Below are positions 40,898 to 48,322 of a DNA stretch of 64,000 nt, piece by piece. Made by a program: the position numbers and the translations under genes. This DNA comes from Faecalicatena contorta (GTDB lineage Bacteria; Bacillota; Clostridia; Lachnospirales; Lachnospiraceae). The stretch's first letter is position 1, and every line of letters begins with the position of its first letter. The notes below the pieces were generated by a model. It had not been told where the DNA came from and did no database searches. It saw only the letters and a program-made list of their open reading frames with translations. The DNA lies in assembly GCF_039521745.1 (NCBI RefSeq), contig NZ_BAAACT010000050.1; one strand, given 5' to 3'.

Positions 40898-41566
40898 TTA
40901 TTCTTCTTTCAGTTTGAAACCAATTCCCCAGACGGCTTCAATATAATCCCTGCCCCCGGCTTCCCGCAGCTTCCTTCTCAGATTGCTGATATGAACCTTT
41001 AGAGAGCTTTCCACACAGTCGGGGGTATCCTCACTGATTCTGTCCAGTATCACAGACTTTGGTATCACCTGAGAAGGATTTTTCATAAGAAGCTTTAAAA
41101 TCGCAAACTCTGTTTTCGTCAGATGGACTCCGCATTCATTCACACTGACAGAATGTGCGGACAAATCCATGGACAATTTCTCCCATTTAAGAACAGAAGA
41201 GGCCTCTGTACAGGATCTGTTGCGAAATTGAACCTCAATTCGTGCAAGCAGCTCCTGTATATCAAACGGTTTCGTAACATAATCCGCTGCCCCGCCCAGC
41301 AGCAGCTCCACCTTATCACTGACTTCCGCTTTCGCACTGATCACAATCACAGGAATCCCCTTTATCTCAGGAAGCACTTCCTCTCCGCTTAACCCCGGCA
41401 GCATCAGATCCAACAGGATCAGGTCCGGCCTGTTCGCCTCCAGATAAAGAAGCGCCTCTGTCCCAGAATACGCGCGGGAAACCCTGAACCCCTCCCTGGC
41501 CAGCGCCTCCTCCAGCATATTCCCGATACTTACATCGTCATCTATAATCATAATATTCTTAATCAG
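40898..41566 (-). CDS. OmpR-family response regulator, cassette 2
   Basis: A receiver domain (IMIIDDDVSIGNMLEEALAR; phospho-Asp in LILLDLMLPGLSGEE; VISAKAE; TKPFDIQE) and a winged helix (LTKTEFAILKLLMKN, SSLKVHISNLRRKL). The start is uncertain: GGGAGG precedes CTG 41566/ATT 41563 at good spacing, while the first ATG (41551) lies 20 nt away. A rare start codon is likely. Controls the ABC genes downstream. Confidence 0.9.
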   Translation of the reverse strand: MIKNIMIIDDDVSIGNMLEEALAREGFRVSRAYSGTEALLYLEANRPDLILLDLMLPGLSGEEVLPEIKGIPVIVISAKAEVSDKVELLLGGAADYVTKPFDIQELLARIEVQFRNRSCTEASSVLKWEKLSMDLSAHSVSVNECGVHLTKTEFAILKLLMKNPSQVIPKSVILDRISEDTPDCVESSLKVHISNLRRKLREAGGRDYIEAVWGIGFKLKEE

Positions 41567-41659
41567 AACCACCTCCCGCTTAGTTACAATTAATACACTG
41601 AAGTCTATTATAGGGGACAAGGGGGATAATAGCAACTGTGGGATTACTCGTATAGATGA

Positions 41660-42030
41660 GGGACGCTTAATGACAGGGATGCCGGGAAGGGGATGGGGCT
41701 ATATATGCCGGTTCGAAATGCACCCGTGCTGCCAACTGCTTCTAGGTCAACCGGTGCCGGCCAGGCGGGTACGCAGAACACATCACGGGAAATCTGATGA
41801 TTTCCCGCGCTGGGTTCTGCAAAAACTTGATTTGGTAATCAAGTTTTTCCCCGCCTGGCCGGCACCGGTTGTCCAAGAAGCAGTAGGCGCACTCCAGCAT
41901 GCTCGAACCGGCATATATAGCCCCATCCCCTTCCCGGCATCCCTGTCATTAAGCTGGCGCATCCGAACGGTAGTTAAGAGATTATTATCCGGAGGGACTT
42001 CTACGGGTGCAGCGGATGTGGGCTGACTGC
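41660..42030 (+). repeat. Palindromic structured element, copy B
   Basis: Left arm 41665-41769 and right arm 41850-41954 (105 bp). The arms match each other well but differ from those of copy A over most of their length. Hairpin 1 (41773-41820) keeps ACACATC, GAAATCTGATGATTTC and CGCGCTGGGT; its closing stem is GCAGAA/TTCTGC instead of GCTGAC/GTCAGC. Hairpin 2 is 41821-41848. CTGGCGCATCCG follows at 41954, then CTTCTACGGGTGCAGC (41998-42013). Direct orientation relative to copy A, with cassette 2 between them. Confidence 0.85.
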
Positions 42031-42104
42031 ACATAATCGTTCATCTGCCCGGCAGGAAATGGCACATTCCCGGGTGGTATATTAGTCCAAGTGGATCGGA
42101 AATG

Positions 42105-42508
42105 TTTAAAAACTTACTGGGAATAAAAGTTCCACCAATTCACTTCCCATACGCTGCCCCGTCTAAGGAACCTCCATGGAAACGGGTTTCACTTCCCGTC
42201 GGATGCACCAGCTCGAGGAAGGGAGAGCTGTGAGCCTTCAGAAGAATATGCCTGTCCTTTCTATACGCTAAAGCGGATCTTAGAAATACCAGGCGTGGTA
42301 CAGCCGTGAAAATGGAGAGATTTTTTGATCCCGAATCAAAAAATCAGCTGACCCAGCGCGAGAAATCATCAGATTTCTCACGATGTGTCAGCTGTGCTCC
42401 ATTTTCGCGGCTGTACCATGCCTGGTATTTCTTAGGTCCGTGTCCGCGTATAGAAAGGACAGGTATATTCTTCTGAAGGCTCACGGCTCTCCCTTCCTCG
42501 AGCGTCCC
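42105..42508 (-). repeat. Palindromic structured element, copy C
   Basis: Inverted relative to A and B. Arms 42211-42317 and 42397-42503 (107 bp each). Hairpin 2 is 42319-42345, and hairpin 1 is 42346-42393 with the same invariant core. Read on the minus strand, the arm carries CGCGGACACGGACCTAA exactly as copy A does. The 3' part has CTGGTGCATCCG (42211-42200) and TTAGACGGGGCAGC (42166-42153), then TTTTATTCCCAG. Copies B and C point at each other, sharing the 42014-42105 spacer. Confidence 0.85.
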
Positions 42509-42529
42509 ATCCGCCAAAAAAGTATCTCG

Positions 42530-43174
42530 TTACCGTTCCCCCGCATAAGGCAGTCTTCCAAACCTGATCTTCACATATTCCTTTATAATCTCCCCAGTCT
42601 TTTCAAATCCGACTTTACCGCTGTCGATACTCAAGTCATAATTCTTCGCATCATCCCATTCCAGACCTGTATAGTACCTATGAAAATTCCCCCGGTATTT
42701 ATCAATTTCTTCCACATACCGCTCCAGCTCTTTTCCGGTCAGCGCAACGCGCTCTCCTGCCCTGTCCAGGCAGAATTGCTTGTTCGCATGTACAAAAACG
42801 CTGATTGCATTGGGATTATCACGGAGCACAAACCCGGCGCAGCGCCCGATAATCACACAGGATTCTTTTTCCGCCAGTTCCTTCATAATCTTTGCCTGAT
42901 AGTAAAACAGGTTCTCGGTCGAAACAAAGTTGTCCCGGCCCGGAGGAATCAACTGTCCGTCATAGATATGCTTGGATATCCCGAACAGTTTGCCCGACTG
43001 GATCTTTTCATCGGCCTCGTTAAATAATGCTTCGTTAATTCCGCTGTCATCCGATGCCATTCGCAGGATGTTTCTTCCATAGCATGGAATGCCAAGTTCT
43101 CTGGCAAGATCTTCACCAATCGTCTTTCCACCGCTTCCAAACTGCCTCTGAATTGTAATAATAATGTTGTCCAC
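42530..43174 (-). CDS. Cytidylate kinase-like family protein
   Basis: 214 aa. P-loop TIQRQFGSGGKTIGEDLARE and GIPCYGRNIL match the AAA_26/cytidylate-kinase-like family; CVIIGRCAGFVLRD and a DxS/DxG pattern (NYDLSIDSGKVG) follow. It lies 14 nt after livF on the same strand, so it may be expressed with the amino-acid transporter. Real substrate not known. Confidence 0.85.
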   Translation of the reverse strand: MDNIIITIQRQFGSGGKTIGEDLARELGIPCYGRNILRMASDDSGINEALFNEADEKIQSGKLFGISKHIYDGQLIPPGRDNFVSTENLFYYQAKIMKELAEKESCVIIGRCAGFVLRDNPNAISVFVHANKQFCLDRAGERVALTGKELERYVEEIDKYRGNFHRYYTGLEWDDAKNYDLSIDSGKVGFEKTGEIIKEYVKIRFGRLPYAGER

Positions 43175-43188
43175 AAGTACACCCCCTC

Positions 43189-43899
43189 TTATTCACCCAG
43201 ATAAGCTTTCTTAATTGACTCATCGTTCATCAGTGCTTTCGCTTCTCCTGTAAGCACTATATTCCCGGTTTCAAGAACATATGCTCTGTCTGCAATTCCC
43301 AATGCCTTTTTTGCATTTTGTTCCACGAGCAGCACGGTTGTGCCGCCGGCGCTTACTTCTTTGATGATATCAAATATTTCATTTACGAAGATGGGGGAAA
43401 GTCCCATGGAAGGTTCATCCATCAGAATGATTTTCGGATGGCTCATCAGCGCCCTCCCCATAGCAAGCATCTGCTGCTCGCCGCCACTTAAGGTTCCTGC
43501 CGCCTGGTTCCTGCGCTCCTTCAGCCTCGGGAAACGCTTATATACCATCTCTAGTGTCTGTTCTATCTCCGTTTTATCTGATCTTGTATAGGCTCCAAGC
43601 TTCAGGTTCTCATATACTGAAAGCTGCGCAAACACACGTCTTCCTTCCGGTACGTGCGCCATTCCCATGGATACAATCTTATGGGCAGGTGTCTTCGTGA
43701 TATCGGTTCCCTCGAATTCTATTCTTCCGGCTTTTGGTGCAATCAACCCTGTAACTGTGTGGAGAATCGTCGTTTTCCCCGCACCATTTGCCCCAATCAG
43801 CGCGATGACCTCGCCTTCTTTTACTTCGAAGGATATCCCTTTGATTGCCTGGATTACCCCGTAATATACTTCCAAATCTGTAATTTTCAACATTGACAA
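43189..43899 (-). CDS. livF: Branched-chain amino acid ABC transporter ATPase LivF
   Basis: 236 aa. GANGAGKTTILHTVTG (Walker A), LSGGEQQMLAMGRAL (signature), IILMDEPSMGLSPI (Walker B), LLVEQNAKKAL (H-loop region). The VEQNAKKAL feature and small size are LivF-specific. Pairs with LivG under the LivHM channel. Confidence 0.95.
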   Translation of the reverse strand: MSMLKITDLEVYYGVIQAIKGISFEVKEGEVIALIGANGAGKTTILHTVTGLIAPKAGRIEFEGTDITKTPAHKIVSMGMAHVPEGRRVFAQLSVYENLKLGAYTRSDKTEIEQTLEMVYKRFPRLKERRNQAAGTLSGGEQQMLAMGRALMSHPKIILMDEPSMGLSPIFVNEIFDIIKEVSAGGTTVLLVEQNAKKALGIADRAYVLETGNIVLTGEAKALMNDESIKKAYLGE

Positions 43900-43911
43900 C
43901 TATATCCCCTC

Positions 43912-44670
43912 CTATTCGCCTAAGTAAGCCGTAATTACTTCCGGATTACTGAGCACTTCTTTTGTATCTCCCTGGGCAAGCACCTGTCCAAAGTTCAGTA
44001 CCGTCAGCTTCTCACAGATTCCGCTGACCAGCTTCATATCATGCTCAATCAGAAGGATCGTCATCTTGAATTCTTTTTGTACAAACTTGATCGTATCCAT
44101 CAGTTCATTCGTCTCGTTCGGGTTCATGCCGGCCGCAGGTTCGTCCAGCAGCAGGAGCTTTGGATTCGTTGCAAGAGCTCTTGCGATCTCCAGCTTCCGC
44201 TGTTTTCCATAGGGAAGATTGGATGCAAGATATTCCGACTCTTTATCAAGATCGAAGACCTTTAATAATTCCATCGCTCTTTCGTCCATCTCTTTTTCCA
44301 CCCTGTGGTAGCGTGGAAGCCTCAGAATCCCCTCCACGGTACTGTAACGATGTCCATTGTGGAGGCCTGCCTTTACATTATCCCGGACAGTCAATGCTGA
44401 AAAAAGGCGGATATTCTGAAAGGTCCGGGCCACACCGGCTCTGTTAATGTCGATGGTTTTTTTCCCTGTTATATCTTTGCCGTCGAGGAGGATCTTGCCT
44501 TCCGTCGGTTGGTAGACACCTGTCAGCAAATTAAAAATGGTTGTCTTACCCGCTCCGTTCGGCCCAATCAGCCCATAGAGCTGGCCAGGTTCGACAGCGA
44601 CATCGAAAGCGTCTACCGCACGGAGACCTCCGAATGAGATACCCAGATTCTTTACTTCTAATAGAGCCAT
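43912..44670 (-). CDS. livG: Branched-chain amino acid ABC transporter ATPase LivG
   Basis: ATG 44670 (MALLEVKNLGISFGGLRAVD) behind GGGAGGG; 252 aa. Walker A GPNGAGKTTIFNLLTG, the LivG-type insert RTFQNIRLF, signature LPYGKQRKLEIARAL, Walker B LLLLDEPAAGMNP. LPYGKQR instead of LSGGQ is normal for LivG. Confidence 0.95.
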   Translation of the reverse strand: MALLEVKNLGISFGGLRAVDAFDVAVEPGQLYGLIGPNGAGKTTIFNLLTGVYQPTEGKILLDGKDITGKKTIDINRAGVARTFQNIRLFSALTVRDNVKAGLHNGHRYSTVEGILRLPRYHRVEKEMDERAMELLKVFDLDKESEYLASNLPYGKQRKLEIARALATNPKLLLLDEPAAGMNPNETNELMDTIKFVQKEFKMTILLIEHDMKLVSGICEKLTVLNFGQVLAQGDTKEVLSNPEVITAYLGE

Positions 44671-44671
44671 C

Positions 44672-45745
44672 TTAGTTCCCTCCCTTCGCTGCATGGTCTT
44701 TTCTGCCAAATAACTTCTTCAGGGAATGGCGCGCCTTCCAGTCCTGAGCCTTAGGGCTCCAGTTAAAGAGCATCATAACAATCAATACGACCGCATAGAT
44801 CAGCATACGGTAATCATTGAGCCCGCGGAGCACTTCCGGAAGAAGGGTAAGAATGACTGCCGCAATAATAGATCCGCGCATATTTCCAATTCCGCCGAGC
44901 ACCACAAATACCAGAATCATGATGGACATATTGTATCCAAAATTTTTCGGAAGCGCTGTCAGTGTTGCAAGGTTATGTGCATAGAGGACGCCCGCCACAC
45001 CTGCAAGACTGGCAGAGATTGCGAATGCCATTAATTTATATTTTGTAATATTGATTCCGATAGATTCTGCAGCAATACGGTTATCGCGGATCGCCATAAC
45101 TGCACGTCCATCCCTGGAATTCATCAGATTAAGAATGATAAACAAGGTAATCAAAACCAGAATCACGCCGATTGTAAATGTAGAATTCTTCGGTGTTCCT
45201 GAGATTCCCTGCGCACCTTTTATGATTACTTCGCCGCCCGCTTCAAGGTTGAGCGACATCTGGTCCTTCAATGAAAAATGGAATCCGGATGAATCTTTTC
45301 CAACGTATAAAACATTCATCACATTTTTAATAATTTCCCCAAATGCCAGCGTCACAATCGCCAGATAATCTCCGCGCAGGCGAAGAACTGGAATTCCGAT
45401 TAATATACCGAAAACTGCCGCCACCAGCGCACCAATCAGAATGGCCAGGAAAAAACGAAGCCCGTCCGGCATGGTTCCAAAGGTGCACTTTGAAAAAAAG
45501 GCTCCGGTAAACGCACCGATACACATGAAGCCCGCATGTCCAAGACTCAGTTCCCCCAGCACACCCACCGTAAGATTCAGGGAGAGCGCAAGAATAACAT
45601 AAGTGCAAAGCGGCACTAAAAGCCCCTGCATCAGGTTGGACATGCTGCCCGATAATACGAATATCTGCACAATAATATAGGCCAGAATCACTATGCCATA
45701 TGTAATAAAATTATTTTTTGTAGTCTTTAGCATCTTCTTTTTCAT
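44672..45745 (-). CDS. livM: Branched-chain amino acid ABC permease LivM
   Basis: ATG 45745 (MKKKMLKTTKNNFITYG) with AGGTGG 7 nt upstream; about 357 aa. Ten predicted helices; LSLNLTVGVLGELSLGHAGF and RLRGDYLAIVTLAFGEI are the LivM signatures, with GGIGNMRGSIIAA near the end. Partner of LivH. Confidence 0.95.
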   Translation of the reverse strand: MKKKMLKTTKNNFITYGIVILAYIIVQIFVLSGSMSNLMQGLLVPLCTYVILALSLNLTVGVLGELSLGHAGFMCIGAFTGAFFSKCTFGTMPDGLRFFLAILIGALVAAVFGILIGIPVLRLRGDYLAIVTLAFGEIIKNVMNVLYVGKDSSGFHFSLKDQMSLNLEAGGEVIIKGAQGISGTPKNSTFTIGVILVLITLFIILNLMNSRDGRAVMAIRDNRIAAESIGINITKYKLMAFAISASLAGVAGVLYAHNLATLTALPKNFGYNMSIMILVFVVLGGIGNMRGSIIAAVILTLLPEVLRGLNDYRMLIYAVVLIVMMLFNWSPKAQDWKARHSLKKLFGRKDHAAKGGN

Positions 45746-45754
45746 CTGTCCCAC

Positions 45755-46633
45755 CTACACTTTCTCATTGATCTTCTTGCCCAGAATACCGGTAGGCTTC
45801 ACAAGCAGCACAATAATCAGGACACCAAAAACAATTGCATCCGAAAGCTGTGAGGAGATATATGCCTTGGAAAGGATCTCGATCACACCAAGAATCACAC
45901 CGCCGAGAAGTGCGCCCGGGATAGAACCGATTCCTCCAAACACCGCTGCTACAAACGCCTTAATACCCGGCATGGAGCCTGTATAAGGCGTCAGGGATGG
46001 ATATGCAGAACACAAGAGCACGCCTGCAATTGCTGCCAGGCCGGAACCGATCGCGAATGTAAGGGAAATCGTCTTGTTGACATTTACCCCCATCAGCTGC
46101 GCTGCACCTTTATCCTCGGATACAGCCAGCATGGCCTGCCCTGGTTTTGTTTTCATAAACATAGTCAGGATAATCATAATTACAAGACATGTTACAATCG
46201 TCACAATCGTCTCTCCTGAGATAATCAGCTTACCGCCCGCCAGATTCAGCGCCGGAACCTTCACCACAGATGTGAAGGATTTCGGATTTGCACCAAATAA
46301 AAGGAGCGCAATGTTTTGTAAAAAGTAACTGACACCAATCGCAGTAATCAGTACGGCCAGCGGCGAAGCTCCTCTAAGCGGCTTGTATGCCAGTCTTTCA
46401 ATCACGATACCAAGTATGGTACAGATTACAACAGACAGTAAAACTGCCAGCAGCGGATTCATCCCTGTTGCGCTCGTAGTTATGAACACAACAAAACTGC
46501 CAATCATAATGACATCACCATGAGCGAAGTTCAACATCTTGGCAATACCATAAACCATGGTATATCCCAGCGCTATGATCGCATAGACACTGCCAAGGCT
46601 TATGCCATTAATTAAATACGACAAAAAACTCAT
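45755..46633 (-). CDS. livH: Branched-chain amino acid ABC permease LivH
   Basis: ATG 46633 (MSFLSYLINGISLGSVYAII) after AGAGGTG; 292 aa, eight helices. ALGYTMVYGIAKMLNFAHGD and FGGIGSIPGALLGGVILG are LivH signatures. A longer frame to 46651 has no RBS. Starts 174 nt after the livJ stop, with an attenuator-like hairpin between. Confidence 0.95.
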   Translation of the reverse strand: MSFLSYLINGISLGSVYAIIALGYTMVYGIAKMLNFAHGDVIMIGSFVVFITTSATGMNPLLAVLLSVVICTILGIVIERLAYKPLRGASPLAVLITAIGVSYFLQNIALLLFGANPKSFTSVVKVPALNLAGGKLIISGETIVTIVTCLVIMIILTMFMKTKPGQAMLAVSEDKGAAQLMGVNVNKTISLTFAIGSGLAAIAGVLLCSAYPSLTPYTGSMPGIKAFVAAVFGGIGSIPGALLGGVILGVIEILSKAYISSQLSDAIVFGVLIIVLLVKPTGILGKKINEKV

Positions 46634-46724
46634 AAGGCACCTCTTTCTCATTCTTTTTTCTCACAAAAGTATAGCATATACGGGCGATTCCGACAATATT
46701 TTTATGCAATCCCGTTTTCTCTGT

Positions 46725-46758
46725 AAAAAAGAACGAAGAACCACATGCCGGCAGTTCT
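46725..46758 (-). terminator. Possible attenuator between livJ and livH
   Basis: Minus-strand AGAAC-TGCCGGCA-tgtg-GTTCT, then TTTTTT 6 nt on. The outer stem is only 5 bp, so this is a leaky terminator at best. It would let the binding protein be made in excess over the channel, as is common in liv operons. Confidence 0.4.
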
Positions 46759-46806
46759 CCGCTCTCTTTTGCCTTTTTTCTGTTATTACTTGCTTTAGCT
46801 CTGCTA

Positions 46807-48033
46807 TTACATCGCTTTATATGCACCGTCTGTGATGACAACTGCTTTTGGAGACTTGTTCGGTTCTCCGTCAGCTGTCCATGTAATTCCTTCTTCTCCG
46901 CCGGTCAAACCTTCAATCTTGATTGCTGTCATGCCTTTTTTAGCCGCCTCGCAGATGTCAGAAGCGCTCATGTCCGGAGTCACATTCTCCGCTTCAAATG
47001 CAGCCTTCAGCGCATACATTCCATCATAAGCGTCTGCTGCAAACTGGTTCGGGATGTCGCCGTATTTTTCTTTGTATGCAGAAACAAATTTCTGTGTTGC
47101 CTCATCCTCTGCATCTGCTGCAAATGGTGTAAGAAGCATTACGCCTTCCGCGAGTGATGTATCAAAGTTCTCAACGGCAAGAATTCCATCCAGGCCGTCG
47201 CAGCCGAAGAATTTCGTATCGAATCCAGATTTTTTAGCCTGGTCAAGGATCAGAGATGCTTCGGTATAGTAGATTGGCAGGAATACCAATTCCGCACCCG
47301 CATCTTTGGCTTTCTGAATCTGTGTAGAGAAGTCTTTGTTGTTGTCGGCGGTAAATGCTTCTGCTGCAACAATCTCAAAATCCTGATTCTTTGCTTCTTC
47401 TGCAAACTTTTCATAAATACCGGATGAATATACATCAGAGCTGTCATAGATTACAGCTACCTTTGACGCCAGCTTATTCTCTCCGATATATTTAGCGGAT
47501 GCCAGCCCCTGGTTAGGATCTGAGAAGCATACGCGGAATGCGTTGTCGTACTGTACACATTCTACTGCTGAACCGGATGGTGTTAGTAAGAACATGTTGT
47601 CTGCATATGCCTCATTGGCTACTGCAACACACGGCGTGGATGTTACAGTCCCAAGCAGCGCCTGCATCCCCCAGTCTTTCAGTGTGTTATAAGCATTAAC
47701 AGCCTTTTCCGCATCGTGCTCATCATCCTGGAAGTTCAGTTCAATCTGCTTGCCATTGATGCCGCCTGCCTCATTAATCTCAGCGACTGCCAGCTCTGCT
47801 GCGTTTTTCACTGCCTGTCCGTAAACAGCCACTCCGCCTGTGGTTGGTCCGATGCCTCCAATCTTGAAGGTATCGCCGTCAGAAGAACCTGAATCCGTGC
47901 TCTCTGCAGAGCTCTTTGAGGTACTGTCTTTGGCACTGTCATCGGCACTCTTTTCTTTGCCTCCGCATCCTGCTGCTCCAAGCACCATCATGCCTGCCAA
48001 AAGAATGCTTAAAATTGCTTTTCCTTTTTTCAT
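46807..48033 (-). CDS. livJ: Branched-chain amino acid ABC substrate-binding lipoprotein
   Basis: 408 aa. Lipoprotein signal ILSILLAGMMVLGAAGCGG (lipid-attached Cys at about 23), a Ser/Asp-rich spacer (about 28-52), then a type I periplasmic-binding fold (KIGGIGPTTGGVAVYGQAVK, INGKQIELNFQDDEHDAEKA, DSSDVYSSGIYEKFAEEA). Captures Leu/Ile/Val or related ligands for LivHMGF. First gene of the operon, with a promoter at 48061-48089. Confidence 0.93.
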   Translation of the reverse strand: MKKGKAILSILLAGMMVLGAAGCGGKEKSADDSAKDSTSKSSAESTDSGSSDGDTFKIGGIGPTTGGVAVYGQAVKNAAELAVAEINEAGGINGKQIELNFQDDEHDAEKAVNAYNTLKDWGMQALLGTVTSTPCVAVANEAYADNMFLLTPSGSAVECVQYDNAFRVCFSDPNQGLASAKYIGENKLASKVAVIYDSSDVYSSGIYEKFAEEAKNQDFEIVAAEAFTADNNKDFSTQIQKAKDAGAELVFLPIYYTEASLILDQAKKSGFDTKFFGCDGLDGILAVENFDTSLAEGVMLLTPFAADAEDEATQKFVSAYKEKYGDIPNQFAADAYDGMYALKAAFEAENVTPDMSASDICEAAKKGMTAIKIEGLTGGEEGITWTADGEPNKSPKAVVITDGAYKAM

Positions 48034-48060
48034 AAAAAATTCCTCCCTTTTGTTTTATTT

Positions 48061-48089
48061 ATGATACCTTCGAAATTCTGTTTTGTCAA
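48061..48089 (-). promoter_or_regulatory. Sigma-A promoter for livJ
   Basis: Minus strand TTGACA (48089-48084), a 17-bp spacer and TATCAT (48066-48061), 28 nt upstream of the livJ start codon. Matches the SigA consensus in 6 and 5 positions. No clear operator was noticed. Confidence 0.75.
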
Positions 48090-48322
48090 TAGACTTTCTT
48101 ACCTGAAAGACAAGCTTCTGACTGATATAAAAAAATATTTCAAAGGTTCTTTTAACAATATGAATCGCAGGTAATTATCAGACACTAACTTTATCCGACT
48201 GCTATAAAAAATCTGATTTATACTGCCGCTCTGCTTCTAATTTCGCAACTTTCACGTAAAATCCGGTACTGTTTACTTTTTACGGAATAAAATAAAGTAA
48301 CTATATTGAAAGGATTCTATCC

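Noticed and set aside
41670..42034. ORFs of 83 to 118 codons inside elements B and A
   Set aside because: They cross the palindrome arms, differ between copies, and no frame is conserved among A, B and C.
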